A stretch of 64,000 nucleotides of DNA from Gallionella sp. (GTDB lineage: Bacteria > Pseudomonadota > Gammaproteobacteria > Burkholderiales > Gallionellaceae). A program made the translations under genes and the position numbers. Under the pieces are notes generated by a model. The model had not been told where the DNA came from. It ran no database searches and was given only the letters and a program-made list of their open reading frames with translations. How positions within the stretch are numbered: position 1 is the first letter of the stretch; each line of letters opens with the position of its first letter. This document shows, piece by piece, positions 51,867-61,392 of this stretch. The stretch spans positions 115,016 to 179,015 of the forward strand of contig JAQTLM010000002.1 of NCBI GenBank assembly GCA_028714895.1. The letters run 5' to 3'.

Positions 51867-52673
51867 TTACTTGTTGATGGATTGGGCGTATTTGCGGGCG
51901 ATGCGGGTGTTCTTCAGCAGGCCGTTGTCGACCAGGCGCGGGAACATGCCGTTCAGCCGGGCGAAGAAAGACTCCGGCTGGCCGATGAAATGTTCCTTGC
52001 AGTCGCGCTCGATCGCCTGCACGATCTGGGCGGCGACGTAGTCCGGCTCGTCCATGTTGGTCTTGGTTTCGGCCAGCATCCTGGTCGTGACATCGTCGTT
52101 CAGCGGCGTCTTGGTCGCGCGCGGCGAGACGTAGGTGACGCCAACCTGGCTGTCGACCAGTTCGCGGCGCAATGCCTCGGAAAAGCCGCGCATCGCGAAC
52201 TTGCTCGCACAGTAGGTCGCGAAATGTGGGAAGCCGATCGAGCCGAATGCCGAACCGATATTGACGATACGCCCGCTGTCCTGCTTCAGCAGATGCGGCA
52301 GCACGGCGCGCACCAGCAGCATCGGTGCGATGACGTTGACGCCGATCATCTGCTCGATGCGTTTCGGGTCGTGGCGCTCGAACAGCGTGAAGTCCATGAT
52401 GCCCGCGTTGTTGATCAGCAGGTCCACGCCGCCCATGGCCTGCAATGCCGCGTCCACCGCCTGTTGCGGCGCGCCCTCGGCGGACAGGTCGAGCGCGATG
52501 GCTGTGGCCGAGCCGCTGTTCTTGTTGATCTCGGCGCAGATTTCTTCGACGCGCGGCGCGTTGCGTTCGACCAGTGCCAGCCGCGCACCTTTTTCTGCGA
52601 GCAGCAGCGCCACGCGATAGCCGATGCCGCCGGCCGCGCCGGTCAGGATGATGCGTTTACCGGACAGATTCAT
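51867..52673 (-). CDS. Short-chain dehydrogenase/reductase
   Basis: A 268-residue Rossmann enzyme. Cofactor site ILTGAAGGIGYRVALLLAEK (TGxxxGxG) with ALVERN after strand 2; the active site is GSAFGSIGFPHFATYCASKFAMRGFSEAL, with the YxxxK pair. Its substrate is not predictable. It overlaps the upstream TH-AMP-ligase gene by 4 bp, so both work in one pathway, perhaps reducing or modifying the acyl product. Confidence 0.9.
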   Translation of the reverse strand: MNLSGKRIILTGAAGGIGYRVALLLAEKGARLALVERNAPRVEEICAEINKNSGSATAIALDLSAEGAPQQAVDAALQAMGGVDLLINNAGIMDFTLFERHDPKRIEQMIGVNVIAPMLLVRAVLPHLLKQDSGRIVNIGSAFGSIGFPHFATYCASKFAMRGFSEALRRELVDSQVGVTYVSPRATKTPLNDDVTTRMLAETKTNMDEPDYVAAQIVQAIERDCKEHFIGQPESFFARLNGMFPRLVDNGLLKNTRIARKYAQSINK

Positions 52674-54904
52674 GCGGTACCTCCCGGTGTTGGAGTAAAA
52701 CGGTTAGCCAAATCGTCATCTGATTTTTCCTTGTACAGTTGTTCGATGGATGGTTGATAAAGTTGCCAGATTGCTTCGCGCTTCAACCGGCCATTCGCGG
52801 TCAGTTGCCCGTTTTGCGGCAGGAACGGCGCCTGCGCGGGCAGCCAGCATTTTACCTGTGCATAATCCGGCAGCACATGATTGGCTTCCGCGATAGCCTG
52901 GTTTACCGCGTTAACCGCTTCGGGAGTGTTGCCGCGCGGCACGATCACCGCCACGTTCCATGGGCGCGCTTCGCCGAACACCGCCGCTTGGGCGATGGCC
53001 GGATGCAGGGTCAGTTCGCGTTCCACCCATTCCGGCGAAACGTTGCGTCCGAACGAGGTGATGAAAATGTTTTTCTTGCGCCCGGTGAGATGCAGAAAAC
53101 CCTGCTCGTCGAGATGCCCGATATCGCCGGTCGGCCAGAATTCACCGGGTTGCACCAGCGCATCGCCGGTGTAGCCGAGTAGTGTCGTACCCGCCACTAA
53201 AATCTCGCCGTCCTCGGCAAACTTCACTTGCGCGTGCGCCAGCGGTTTGCCGACACTGCCTACGCAATGCTGGTTTTCCGTGTTGAGGGCGACCACCGAG
53301 GCGCATTCGGACAGGCCGTAGCCCTCGAACACCGGGAGGCCGAGCGCCTGTGCGCGTTGCAGCAGGCGCGCGGCGACGGGCGCGCCGCCCACCGCGATGA
53401 AGCGCATCTGTTTCGGTGCGGGATGCCCCGCTTCGATGGCGGCGACCAGCGCGTGGAGCAGTTGCGGCGTCAGGATGGTGGTCGTGGCATGGCATTCGAT
53501 GAGCGCGGCGAGCATTTTCTTTACGTCCAGCCCGGTCGAGCCGCTCAGGCCCACCTCGGCGAGCGGCAGCAAATGGCAGGTTGCTCCGGCCAACAGCGGC
53601 ACATACACGCCGGCGAGGTTTTCCAGCAAGGTGGACAGCGGCAGCACGCTGACATGCCGGTCATCCGCCTTGCCACGCGTGGCAGTCAGCAGAGAAGATG
53701 CAACCTGTTGCAGCGTATCGGTGCTCAGGCACACGCCTTTGGGATGCCCGGTGGTGCCGGAGGTATAGGTGACTTTGATTGTCCCTGCGGGCAACGTCTT
53801 CGCGGCGATGTTGCGCAGACGAAGTTCGCTGAATGCCTGTCCATTCAGATCGTGCGTTAATACCGCATCGGTTTCAATCCCCGTTGCCGTAAGGATTTTC
53901 TGGTACTGCTCCGGCTGGTCGGTGAGGATGCAATCGAGCCCCGCATCGTGGATGCTGTGGGCGATCTGCTCCGCCGAGAAAAAGAACGGCAACGGGATAA
54001 CCGGCTTACCGGCATGCAACCCGGCTAGGTCGAGGATTGCCCAGAGCGGCGAATTGTCCAGCGCCAAGCCGATTGCTCTGGCGGGAGCCGCGCGCAATTG
54101 CGCACCGAGTTGTTCGATTGCGGCGGCGAGTTCCCGATAGGTGAGCGCATGCCGATTACCGACCAAGGCAGGCGAGTCAGGCTGTTCCTTGCTCCGTTGG
54201 GTGATGACATCAATGACGGACGGACTTGTTTTTTGCTTCAATATCAGTGCGCAGGCATGGCATCGCGTGCTGGTTACAGATTCGGGCGTTCCGGCTTCCG
54301 GAATTCGGAGTTTGCTGCGATGCTCAATGCGCCGTATTGCCATGATTTGCGGCTTCTGCTCATAGTAACTGCCCCACTTCTCTTGTTCTTCGGGGGGGAG
54401 CCGGTTTTTGTCCGCGTCACCGAGCATGACCGGATTCAAATTCATCTTGATAAACGCATTGCGTAACATCGGAACGGCGGTAAATACCGCCCATTCCTTG
54501 GATGTGGCGTGGAGCTGGGTAAAGATGGCTGAAATCAGGTAGCGTGCCATCCCCGGCTCGGCGACTGAAAGATTGCCCACCTCGATAATATCGTTGCGCT
54601 TGACCGGAAAACCGGCGTGTTCTGAGAGTACCGCCTCGATAGGCTGATCCAGATAGGTTTCCAGGAATAGCGGTTCAAGCGCGGCGCTGCGAAATCCGCA
54701 AGCCGCAATCAATTTATCATCCCGATCGCGCAGGCTCATCAGGCAGGGTTTGAAGCGTTTGATTTCTGCGCCATATGCCTGATGAAAAACATCGCTTATG
54801 AAGTGTTCAATCTCGGCGCGGTCGTCTGCGCCGGGTTGCGAGAAATGTACGGTGAAAGGGCGATCTGCCAGGCCAATGGTTGGGTTGGAAATTACGGTAT
54901 TCAT
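52670..54904 (-). CDS. Fusion of thermostable-hemolysin-like domain with AMP-binding (acyl-CoA synthetase-like) ligase
   Basis: A 744-residue protein. Residues about 1-195 match the thermostable-hemolysin family (ISDVFHQAYGAEIKRFKPCLMSLRD, LEPLFLETYLDQPIE, VGNLSVAEPGMARYLISAIF). Residues about 215-744 are an ANL-type ligase: VTYTSGTTGHPKGVCLS, FEGYGLSECASVVALN, FWPTGDIGHLDEQGFLHLTGRKK. No carrier domain or secretion signal is seen. The two parts probably act on one acyl substrate. Overlaps the SDR gene; likely start ATG 54904. Confidence 0.85.
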   Translation of the reverse strand: MNTVISNPTIGLADRPFTVHFSQPGADDRAEIEHFISDVFHQAYGAEIKRFKPCLMSLRDRDDKLIAACGFRSAALEPLFLETYLDQPIEAVLSEHAGFPVKRNDIIEVGNLSVAEPGMARYLISAIFTQLHATSKEWAVFTAVPMLRNAFIKMNLNPVMLGDADKNRLPPEEQEKWGSYYEQKPQIMAIRRIEHRSKLRIPEAGTPESVTSTRCHACALILKQKTSPSVIDVITQRSKEQPDSPALVGNRHALTYRELAAAIEQLGAQLRAAPARAIGLALDNSPLWAILDLAGLHAGKPVIPLPFFFSAEQIAHSIHDAGLDCILTDQPEQYQKILTATGIETDAVLTHDLNGQAFSELRLRNIAAKTLPAGTIKVTYTSGTTGHPKGVCLSTDTLQQVASSLLTATRGKADDRHVSVLPLSTLLENLAGVYVPLLAGATCHLLPLAEVGLSGSTGLDVKKMLAALIECHATTTILTPQLLHALVAAIEAGHPAPKQMRFIAVGGAPVAARLLQRAQALGLPVFEGYGLSECASVVALNTENQHCVGSVGKPLAHAQVKFAEDGEILVAGTTLLGYTGDALVQPGEFWPTGDIGHLDEQGFLHLTGRKKNIFITSFGRNVSPEWVERELTLHPAIAQAAVFGEARPWNVAVIVPRGNTPEAVNAVNQAIAEANHVLPDYAQVKCWLPAQAPFLPQNGQLTANGRLKREAIWQLYQPSIEQLYKEKSDDDLANRFTPTPGGTA

Positions 54905-55240
54905 CGATTTTTGTGTGGCCGGCTATTTGTCTAAAGTGAAACTGAAAAATTTGTTTGTATCCGTATCGTTATGAAGTAACAAGTATATCTATCGCTCCCA
55001 GGGGAAACCAGTCTGCGGTGCGGTAGGTGTGAATTTATGCACACATTTTTCGGGTCATTATTCCAATTCGCGATAGAAACAGGAATAACGTAGGGTGCAT
55101 GGAACGCACCCTGCAGAATCATTATTTAACGCAAATTAGAATTACAAATGACCGGCATCAGGCTATCCGGAAGTAAAAAAGTTCAAAGGTCATAATCTCG
55201 CGTTGCACGCCTTATAAATGTTGCGCTGTAACCTCATAGA
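54905..55240. other. Intergenic region with a small hairpin
   Basis: No coding sequence that I trust. GTAGGGTGC...GCACCCTGC at 55090-55114 resembles the repeat at 23804-23862. The rest is moderately AT-rich and may hold the promoter of the AMP-ligase operon. Confidence 0.5.
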
Positions 55241-56191
55241 TCAGGCAGAAGCCCCTTTTAGTTTGGCGCGTGCATATGAGAATCCTGCTTTTACCAACTC
55301 CTTTGCATCGTAGCGGTTGAGCATATTGCAGTCGTTGCACAGCGTCGGGATCAGCGCCATACCTTCGCGTTTGGCCAGCACTTCGCGGATACTGAGATTC
55401 GCCACATGCCCGATGGGGTGCTCATGCTTGACGTCGTTGTAGCAATACAGGTAATCGCCGCTCGCCGCAATGAACACATCGATATTGCGCGGGATGCATT
55501 TGAAACTGTTGCTGCGCCATTGCTGGATAACATCCCGGACGCTGGGGATGAAATCGAATTCCTGCGAGCGCAAATGGTGCTGCTGGATCAGTTGCCGCAG
55601 CTTTTCGGTGGCCAGTTCATGCTCTTGCAGGCTGCCGCCGCGATTGTACAGGGTAGGCGACATGGTCAGGGTTTCCACGCCCTGCGCGCGCAGCCAGGCA
55701 ATGGTATCCGGCAGGGAAGGCAGGCATTCCGGCATCGGCGTGAGGCTGATAGCCAGCTTGGTATGCTTGAAGAGTTGCTGCGCCATCTTGATATTCTCCA
55801 TTACGCGCGCCTGGTCGAGATTGACGTGCACCCGTTTGTATACATCGGGGTCTATGCTGGAAAAAGAAATCAATAACAGGTCGATCGCGCCGTCCAGGTG
55901 ACGGATGCGTTCGGCATCGAGCTGGTGGCCGTTGCTCACCATGTCGAAGCGGATCGGGTGGCCGCGCATGTCGTCCACGAATTCGAAAAATTTGGTATGC
56001 GTGGTGGGCTCGCCATAACCCGCGATGACGGCGCGGAACACATCCTGCGGAGTCAGGCGCTCCAGCACCTGCCGCCAGGTCTGTTCGGTCATGAGCTGGG
56101 GGTACTCGATCAAACCCCTCGGGCACATCGGGCAAAGCGCATTGCATTTGCTGGTCCACTCGACGTTGACGGCGATGCGGTAGGAACTCAT
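55241..56191 (-). CDS. Radical SAM/SPASM-type enzyme
   Basis: A 316-residue radical SAM protein. The cluster site is NVEWTSKCNALCPMCPRGLI (CxxxCxxC), and the GE motif is in VIAGYGEPTTH. The C-terminal part has a Cys set (NSFKCIPRNIDVFIAASGDYLYCYND and LIPTLCNDCNMLN) in a SPASM-like layout for extra Fe-S clusters. Substrate unknown; such enzymes modify peptides or make cofactors. ATG 56191 overlaps the preceding PPOX-like gene by 4 bp. Confidence 0.88.
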   Translation of the reverse strand: MSSYRIAVNVEWTSKCNALCPMCPRGLIEYPQLMTEQTWRQVLERLTPQDVFRAVIAGYGEPTTHTKFFEFVDDMRGHPIRFDMVSNGHQLDAERIRHLDGAIDLLLISFSSIDPDVYKRVHVNLDQARVMENIKMAQQLFKHTKLAISLTPMPECLPSLPDTIAWLRAQGVETLTMSPTLYNRGGSLQEHELATEKLRQLIQQHHLRSQEFDFIPSVRDVIQQWRSNSFKCIPRNIDVFIAASGDYLYCYNDVKHEHPIGHVANLSIREVLAKREGMALIPTLCNDCNMLNRYDAKELVKAGFSYARAKLKGASA

Positions 56192-56715
56192 TTTGCGGTA
56201 CCGGGAAGCGGTTCGGCCGGAACCAGTCGGGGGATATAGGCCGAACAGCTCGGCGCGACCAGCTCGATATCCACGACCACGGCGCATTCTGCCTGCGGAA
56301 ACGACTCCATCATCGCCGCGTTTTCATGGATGGATGCCTTCCCGTTCACGCGCAGGCGGGCGCCGTCGGCGAAATCGATGAACAGCATGCTGACATAGGG
56401 ATTGAGCAGGATGTTGCCGAGGCTCATGTAGGCGCCGTTGCCTTTCACACGCGCTTCGAAATGCGGGAAAGCCAGGCGGTTCGGCGCCAGCACCTTGACC
56501 AGGCCGGGCACGCCGCCCTTGAACGAGCAGTCGCAGCGGCCATCGGGAGAGCTGGTGGCGAGAAAGAAGAACGGCGCCGCCTCGATCCGGGCGTGGAACT
56601 GCTCCGGGATGCGATCCCAGATAAGCTGGCCGATGCGCGCCTCGGTCCACAACTCCGGGTTGCCCCAGCGCTGCTGTGCGTCAAGCTCGCCGGCGTGAAA
56701 GGGCGATGAAGTCAT
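56188..56715 (-). CDS. Pyridoxamine-5'-phosphate-oxidase-like FMN-binding protein
   Basis: A 175-residue split-barrel flavoprotein. APFFFLATSSPDGRCDCSFKGGVPGLVKVL and NPYVSMLFIDFADGARLRVNGKASI are PPOX/FMN-binding-like segments. It probably binds FMN or F420 or heme. ATG 56715 has GAGG 8 bp upstream. Translationally coupled to the radical SAM gene, so the two probably act together. Confidence 0.85.
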   Translation of the reverse strand: MTSSPFHAGELDAQQRWGNPELWTEARIGQLIWDRIPEQFHARIEAAPFFFLATSSPDGRCDCSFKGGVPGLVKVLAPNRLAFPHFEARVKGNGAYMSLGNILLNPYVSMLFIDFADGARLRVNGKASIHENAAMMESFPQAECAVVVDIELVAPSCSAYIPRLVPAEPLPGTAK

Positions 56716-57083
56716 GATGGAAACCTCGGCTGAGCGTTCATAGAAGATGTTGTTCCTGCAAAAAAATAGTAGCCCGTTAAAGACTGCTGCATTGTAGTGA
56801 AGTTCAAACCTTTCTGCTGGCATGCCACCAGGGATTTTGTAATCATTTGTAATTGTAAATCGGTCATGAATATAGGCAGGTTGTCGTATAAGAGATAGTC
56901 AATTGTTTTTATAAGAACAATAAGTATTATTTATAGTTTGATCCGATCGAGTTATTTCGAAATTTTTCTTTCGGCGATGCTGCATTTTGCCTTGCGATTG
57001 CTGCGCTCCTGGTGTTGCAGTGTTGACAGTCCTTGACCCTGCCCCTACATTGCCCATCCTTCCCCGTATCATCCGAATCAATT
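56716..57083. other. AT-rich divergent promoter region
   Basis: No gene supported. The stretch 56830-56960 is clearly lower in GC than the genome average, with runs such as TTGTTTTTATAAGAAC and AAGTATTATTTATAG. Likely holds promoters for the PPOX/radical SAM pair and for the RND genes. Confidence 0.5.
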
Positions 57084-58124
57084 ATGAATCGCAGTATCCT
57101 GTTCCTCCTCCTTGTGCCCATACTTACCGGATGCAACAAGGAAATAGCCCCGGCAGCCAAGATCGAGCGACCGGCTTTGACCATGGTAGTGGGTTCTGCT
57201 GCAACCGCCAGCGGCAACACCTATAGCGGCGAGGTTCGCGCGCGCTATGAAACGCAACTGGGTTTTCGCATCGGCGGAAAAATCATCGAGCGGCTGGTGG
57301 ATGCGGGCGCACGGGTCAAGGCAGGGCAGGCGCTGATGCGCCTCGACCCCGGCGATGCCGGCTTGCAGCTCGGTTCGGCCGAAGCGCAGTACCAGTTGGC
57401 CGAGGCCGACGCGAAACGCTACCGCGAGTTGCGCGGCAAGGGTTTTATCAGCCAGTCGGCGCTGGAGGCCAAGGAAGCAGCACTCAAGGCCGCCGCCGCC
57501 CAGGCCGGGCTGGCGCGCAATCAGTCCGCTTACACCACGCTGCATGCCGACCGCGCGGGTGTAATCGCCGCAACCCTGGCGGAGGCCGGGCAGGTGGCCA
57601 CTGCCGGGCAGCCGGTGTTGCGCCTCGCGCCGGATGGTGAGCGCGAGGTGGCGATCGCGATACCGGAATCGCAACTGACCGGTCTCAAAATCGGCGCTGC
57701 TGCCGAGATTGCCCTGTTGACTGCCGGTAGCAGCGCGCCGCCGCTGGCCGGACGCCTGCGCGAATTGGCTCCGGCGGCCGACCCGCTCAGCCGTACCTAT
57801 GCGGCGCGCGTGATGCTGACCAAGCCAGGCCCGGACGTTGCGCTGGGCATGACGGCGCGGGTGCGTTTCACTGCGAACAAAAAGAGCGACGGCCTGCTGA
57901 TCCCGCTGACCGCGATCTTTCAGCAGGACAAGCAGGCGGCAGTGTGGATCGTCGCGGCCGACCATACCGTCAGCCTGCGTCCGGTGCAGGTTGCCGCATA
58001 CCGCGATGATGGCGCGGTCATCGCGGGCGGGCTTGCGGCGGGCGAACGCATCGTCAGCAACGGAGTACACCGGCTGGCGGCAGGGGAAAAAATCCGCATT
58101 GTCGAGAGCGGCAGCGCGCAATGA
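57084..58124 (+). CDS. RND efflux periplasmic adaptor (membrane fusion lipoprotein)
   Basis: A 346-residue HlyD/AcrA-like adaptor. Lipobox LVPILTGC gives a lipid anchor. Lipoyl halves are RARYETQLGFRIGGKIIERLVDAGARVKAGQ and ADRAGVIAATLAEAGQVATAGQ around a helical hairpin (EALKAAAAQAGLARNQ). Beta-barrel and MP domains follow. ATG 57084 matches the signal. Overlaps the pump gene by 4 bp; no outer-membrane channel gene follows. Confidence 0.93.
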   Translation: MNRSILFLLLVPILTGCNKEIAPAAKIERPALTMVVGSAATASGNTYSGEVRARYETQLGFRIGGKIIERLVDAGARVKAGQALMRLDPGDAGLQLGSAEAQYQLAEADAKRYRELRGKGFISQSALEAKEAALKAAAAQAGLARNQSAYTTLHADRAGVIAATLAEAGQVATAGQPVLRLAPDGEREVAIAIPESQLTGLKIGAAAEIALLTAGSSAPPLAGRLRELAPAADPLSRTYAARVMLTKPGPDVALGMTARVRFTANKKSDGLLIPLTAIFQQDKQAAVWIVAADHTVSLRPVQVAAYRDDGAVIAGGLAAGERIVSNGVHRLAAGEKIRIVESGSAQ

Positions 58125-61100
58125 AGGGACCGAATCTTTCCGCCTGGGCGCTGGCGCACCAGCAGATGGTGCTGTTCCTGATCATCGTGCTGATGGGCGC
58201 GGGGATGATTTCCTATTTTAATCTGGGGCGTGCCGAAGATCCGGATTTTACCTTCAAGGTCATGGTGGTGCGTACCCTGTGGCCGGGTGCGACGGCGCAG
58301 GAAGTCGAGCGGGAAGTGACCGAGCGCATCGAAAAGAAATTACAGGAAACGCCTTGGGTGGATGTGCTGCGCTCTGCTTCCAAGCCGGGCGACTCGATGG
58401 TCTTCGTGATGCTCAAGGATTACACGCCCAAGACCGAGGTGCCGGAAGCCTGGCGGCAGGTGCGCAAGAAGCTGGACGATATCCGCCATACCTTGCCGAA
58501 CGGCGTGCAAGGCCCGTTCCCCAACGACGAGTTCGGCGATGTGCAGATCAACATCTTCGCGCTGACCGGGGACGGCTTCGACCTGGCGGCGTTGCACCGT
58601 TATGCCGATCAGGTCGCGCTGGACTTGAAGCAGGTGCCGGATGTGCGGCGGGTCGAATTATTCGGCGTGCAGGATGAAAAAATCTACCTGGAGATTGCGC
58701 CGCACCGCCTGGCGAATCTGGGCATCACGCCCGGCCAGATCGGCGAGGCCTTGCAGAAGCAGAATATGGTGAGTCCGTCCGGTTTTGTCGATACCGCGAC
58801 CGACCGTGTGCAGCTGCATGTGTCAGGCGGTTTCGACAGCGTTGAGCGGGTGCGCAATGCCGATCTGCTGGTGAACGGGCAGCACTTTCGCCTCGGCGAC
58901 ATCGCCAAGGTGTCGCGCGGTTTCGCCGATCCGCCCAACCCGCAGATGCGCGTGGGCGGGCAGCCTGCCATCGGCATCGGCGTCGTGATGGACAAGGGCG
59001 GGGATGTCATACATCTCGGCGAAAACCTGAAGCTGGCGATGAAAAAAATCGAGGCGGATCTGCCGGCAGGCGTGGATATGCATGTGGTCGCCAACCAGCC
59101 GGAAGTGGTGAAAGGTTCCATCCGCCTGTTCGAACACTCGCTGGCCGAGGCGATCCTGATCGTGTTGGCGGTGTCCTTCCTTAGCCTCGGCTGGCGCACC
59201 GGCACGGTGGTGGCGTTGTCCATCCCGCTGGTGCTGGTGATCACCTTCTTCCTGATGAAGGTGTTCGGCATCGGCCTGCAGCGTATTTCGCTCGGCGCGC
59301 TGGTGATCGCGCTCGGCCTGCTGGTGGACGATGCGATCATCGCAGTGGAAATGATGGTGGTGAAGATGGAGCAGGGCTGGGATCGCTTCAAGGCCGCGAC
59401 CTTTGCCTACACCTCGACCGCTTTCCCGATGCTCACCGGCACGCTGATCACCGCCGCCGCATTCACGCCGGTGGGATTTTCAAAATCGGCGGCCAGCGAA
59501 TACACCATTTCGATCTTCCAGGTGGTGACCATTGCGTTGCTGGTGTCGTGGATCGTTGCGGTGGTGTTCACGCCTTATCTCGGCTACCGGTTGCTCGACC
59601 CGAAGAAGCTGCTGGAGAAAGCGCAGAAGCATGGCACGGATATCTACGACACGCCGTTCTACCGCCGCTTCCGCGCCGTAGTGACCTGGTGCCTGCGCAA
59701 CCGCTGGAAGGTGATAACCGCCACGGCAGGAATCTTCGTGCTGTCCATTGTTGCCTTCAACGTCGGGGTGCAGAAACAGTTTTTCCCGGCCGCCAATCGT
59801 CTTGAATTGATCGTCGATGTCTGGTTGCCACAGGGCGCATCGCTCAAGGTAACCGAGGCCGAGACCAAACGCATCGAGCGGATACTGGCGGGCGATCCGG
59901 CGGCAGTCTCTTATTCTTCCTATATCGGCAACGGCGCGCCACGCTTCATATTGTCGCTCGATGTGCGCCTGTTCAGCGATAACTATGCGCAAATCGTGAT
60001 CATTACCAAGGGGCTGCAAGAGCGCGAAGAGCTCAAGCGCAGGCTGACGGAGATATTCACCTCGGCGGAAGGCGGCTTCTCGCATATTCATGCGCGCGTG
60101 TCGCGCCTCGAAAATGGCCCTCCAATCGGTTATCCGGTGCAGTTCCGCGTGATGGGGGAGGATGTCGAGCAGGTGCGCGCGATTGCCGCCAAGGTGGCCG
60201 ACCTGATGCGCGCCAACACGCATCTGCAGGATGTCAGTTTCGACTGGAACGAAAAAATAAAGGCGCTGCGCGTCGAAGTGGATCAGGATAAGGCGCGCCA
60301 GCTCGGCACCTCCAGCCGGGAGATTTCGCAGGCCCTGCAAGGCTGGCTGAACGGTGTGGCGTTGGCGCAGTATCGCGAAGGCGACCAGTTGATCGACGTG
60401 GTGTGGCGCGGAGCTGGCGATCTTGAAACCCGCTCGCTGGACAGGCTGTCCGATCTCGATATCCCGCTGCCGAATGGCCGGCATGTGCCGCTGGCGCAGG
60501 TCGCTAAACTGGTACCGGTGCTGGAAGAAGGTCTGATCTGGCGGCGCAACCGCCTGCCGACCATGACCGTGCTGGGCGACATGGCCGACAAGACTCAGCC
60601 CGCTACCGTGTCGGCGGAACTGAACGCGCAGCTCGATACAATGCGCGCCACGCTGCCGATTGGCTATCGCATCGAGATGGGCGGCAGCGTCGAGGAATCC
60701 GCGAAGGGCGAGACCGCGATCAAGGCGGTGGTGCCGCTGATGCTGGTCGGCGTGATTACGCTGTTGATGATCCAGTTGCAAAGCATCAGCCGCACCGTCA
60801 TCGTGCTGCTCACCGCGCCGCTCGGCCTGATCGGCGTCACACTCGCGCTGCTGCTGTTCCAGGTGCCGTTCGGCTTCGTCGCCAACCTTGGTTTTATCGC
60901 GCTGGCCGGGATGATCATGCGCAACTCGGTGATTCTGGTGGACCAGATTCGCCAGGATGAGGAAGACGGAAAGACGCAATGGGAAGCAATCATCGGCTCC
61001 ACCGTGCGCCGCTTCCGCCCGATTTCACTGACCGCTGCTGCGGCGATCCTGGCGATGATCCCGCTGACCCGCCAGGTGTTCTGGGGGCCGATGGCCGTGT

Positions 61101-61192
61101 CCATCATGGGTGGACTGGTCGTCGCCACGCTGCTCACCTGCCTGTTCCTGCCCGCGCTGTATGCGGCGTGGTTCAGGGTGAGGGAGGATTGA
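58121..61192 (+). CDS. RND efflux permease, AcrB/MmpL-like HAE family
   Basis: A 1023-residue proton-driven pump with the RND layout: N-terminal helix, large porter loop, six helices (with GLLVDDAIIAVEMMV, the D-D pair in TM4), second loop and six more helices ending GGLVVATLLTCLFLPALYAAW. Possible substrates are lipophilic or dye-like compounds, but not defined. Its adaptor gene overlaps it. Full length and intact. Confidence 0.94.
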   Translation: MKGPNLSAWALAHQQMVLFLIIVLMGAGMISYFNLGRAEDPDFTFKVMVVRTLWPGATAQEVEREVTERIEKKLQETPWVDVLRSASKPGDSMVFVMLKDYTPKTEVPEAWRQVRKKLDDIRHTLPNGVQGPFPNDEFGDVQINIFALTGDGFDLAALHRYADQVALDLKQVPDVRRVELFGVQDEKIYLEIAPHRLANLGITPGQIGEALQKQNMVSPSGFVDTATDRVQLHVSGGFDSVERVRNADLLVNGQHFRLGDIAKVSRGFADPPNPQMRVGGQPAIGIGVVMDKGGDVIHLGENLKLAMKKIEADLPAGVDMHVVANQPEVVKGSIRLFEHSLAEAILIVLAVSFLSLGWRTGTVVALSIPLVLVITFFLMKVFGIGLQRISLGALVIALGLLVDDAIIAVEMMVVKMEQGWDRFKAATFAYTSTAFPMLTGTLITAAAFTPVGFSKSAASEYTISIFQVVTIALLVSWIVAVVFTPYLGYRLLDPKKLLEKAQKHGTDIYDTPFYRRFRAVVTWCLRNRWKVITATAGIFVLSIVAFNVGVQKQFFPAANRLELIVDVWLPQGASLKVTEAETKRIERILAGDPAAVSYSSYIGNGAPRFILSLDVRLFSDNYAQIVIITKGLQEREELKRRLTEIFTSAEGGFSHIHARVSRLENGPPIGYPVQFRVMGEDVEQVRAIAAKVADLMRANTHLQDVSFDWNEKIKALRVEVDQDKARQLGTSSREISQALQGWLNGVALAQYREGDQLIDVVWRGAGDLETRSLDRLSDLDIPLPNGRHVPLAQVAKLVPVLEEGLIWRRNRLPTMTVLGDMADKTQPATVSAELNAQLDTMRATLPIGYRIEMGGSVEESAKGETAIKAVVPLMLVGVITLLMIQLQSISRTVIVLLTAPLGLIGVTLALLLFQVPFGFVANLGFIALAGMIMRNSVILVDQIRQDEEDGKTQWEAIIGSTVRRFRPISLTAAAAILAMIPLTRQVFWGPMAVSIMGGLVVATLLTCLFLPALYAAWFRVRED

Positions 61193-61203
61193 GGAGCGAT
61201 GAT

Positions 61204-61244
61204 TGAGCCCCCTCTACCGCTGGCGGGAGAGGGTTAGGGTGAGG
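61204..61244. repeat. Palindromic repeat, CTCTACCGCTGGCGGGAGAG type, copy 3
   Basis: GAGCCCCCTCTACCGCTGGC and GGGAGAGGGTTAGGGTGAGG. A single-arm relative of the repeats at 24826-24920 and 49912-49983, between the RND gene and nadK. Confidence 0.7.
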
Positions 61245-61392
61245 GGCGTTGAGCAACAACCCATGAGCAGAAAAGCCCGTCAACCGAAAAAACAACAAAG
61301 GTGCCGGAGTCGGATCGATTTCCACCCGGACATAGCTCCGACGTAATCCGCCAGCTTTGTCATTGCCTGGGCAATGTGGTTTAATCGCGCCC

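Noticed and set aside
56899..57220. Short minus-strand frames in the AT-rich region before the RND genes
   Set aside because: No start context; Lys/Asn-rich translation reflects base composition.
59480..60979. 499-codon open frame antisense to the RND pump
   Set aside because: Shadow of a conserved gene, no domain recognised.
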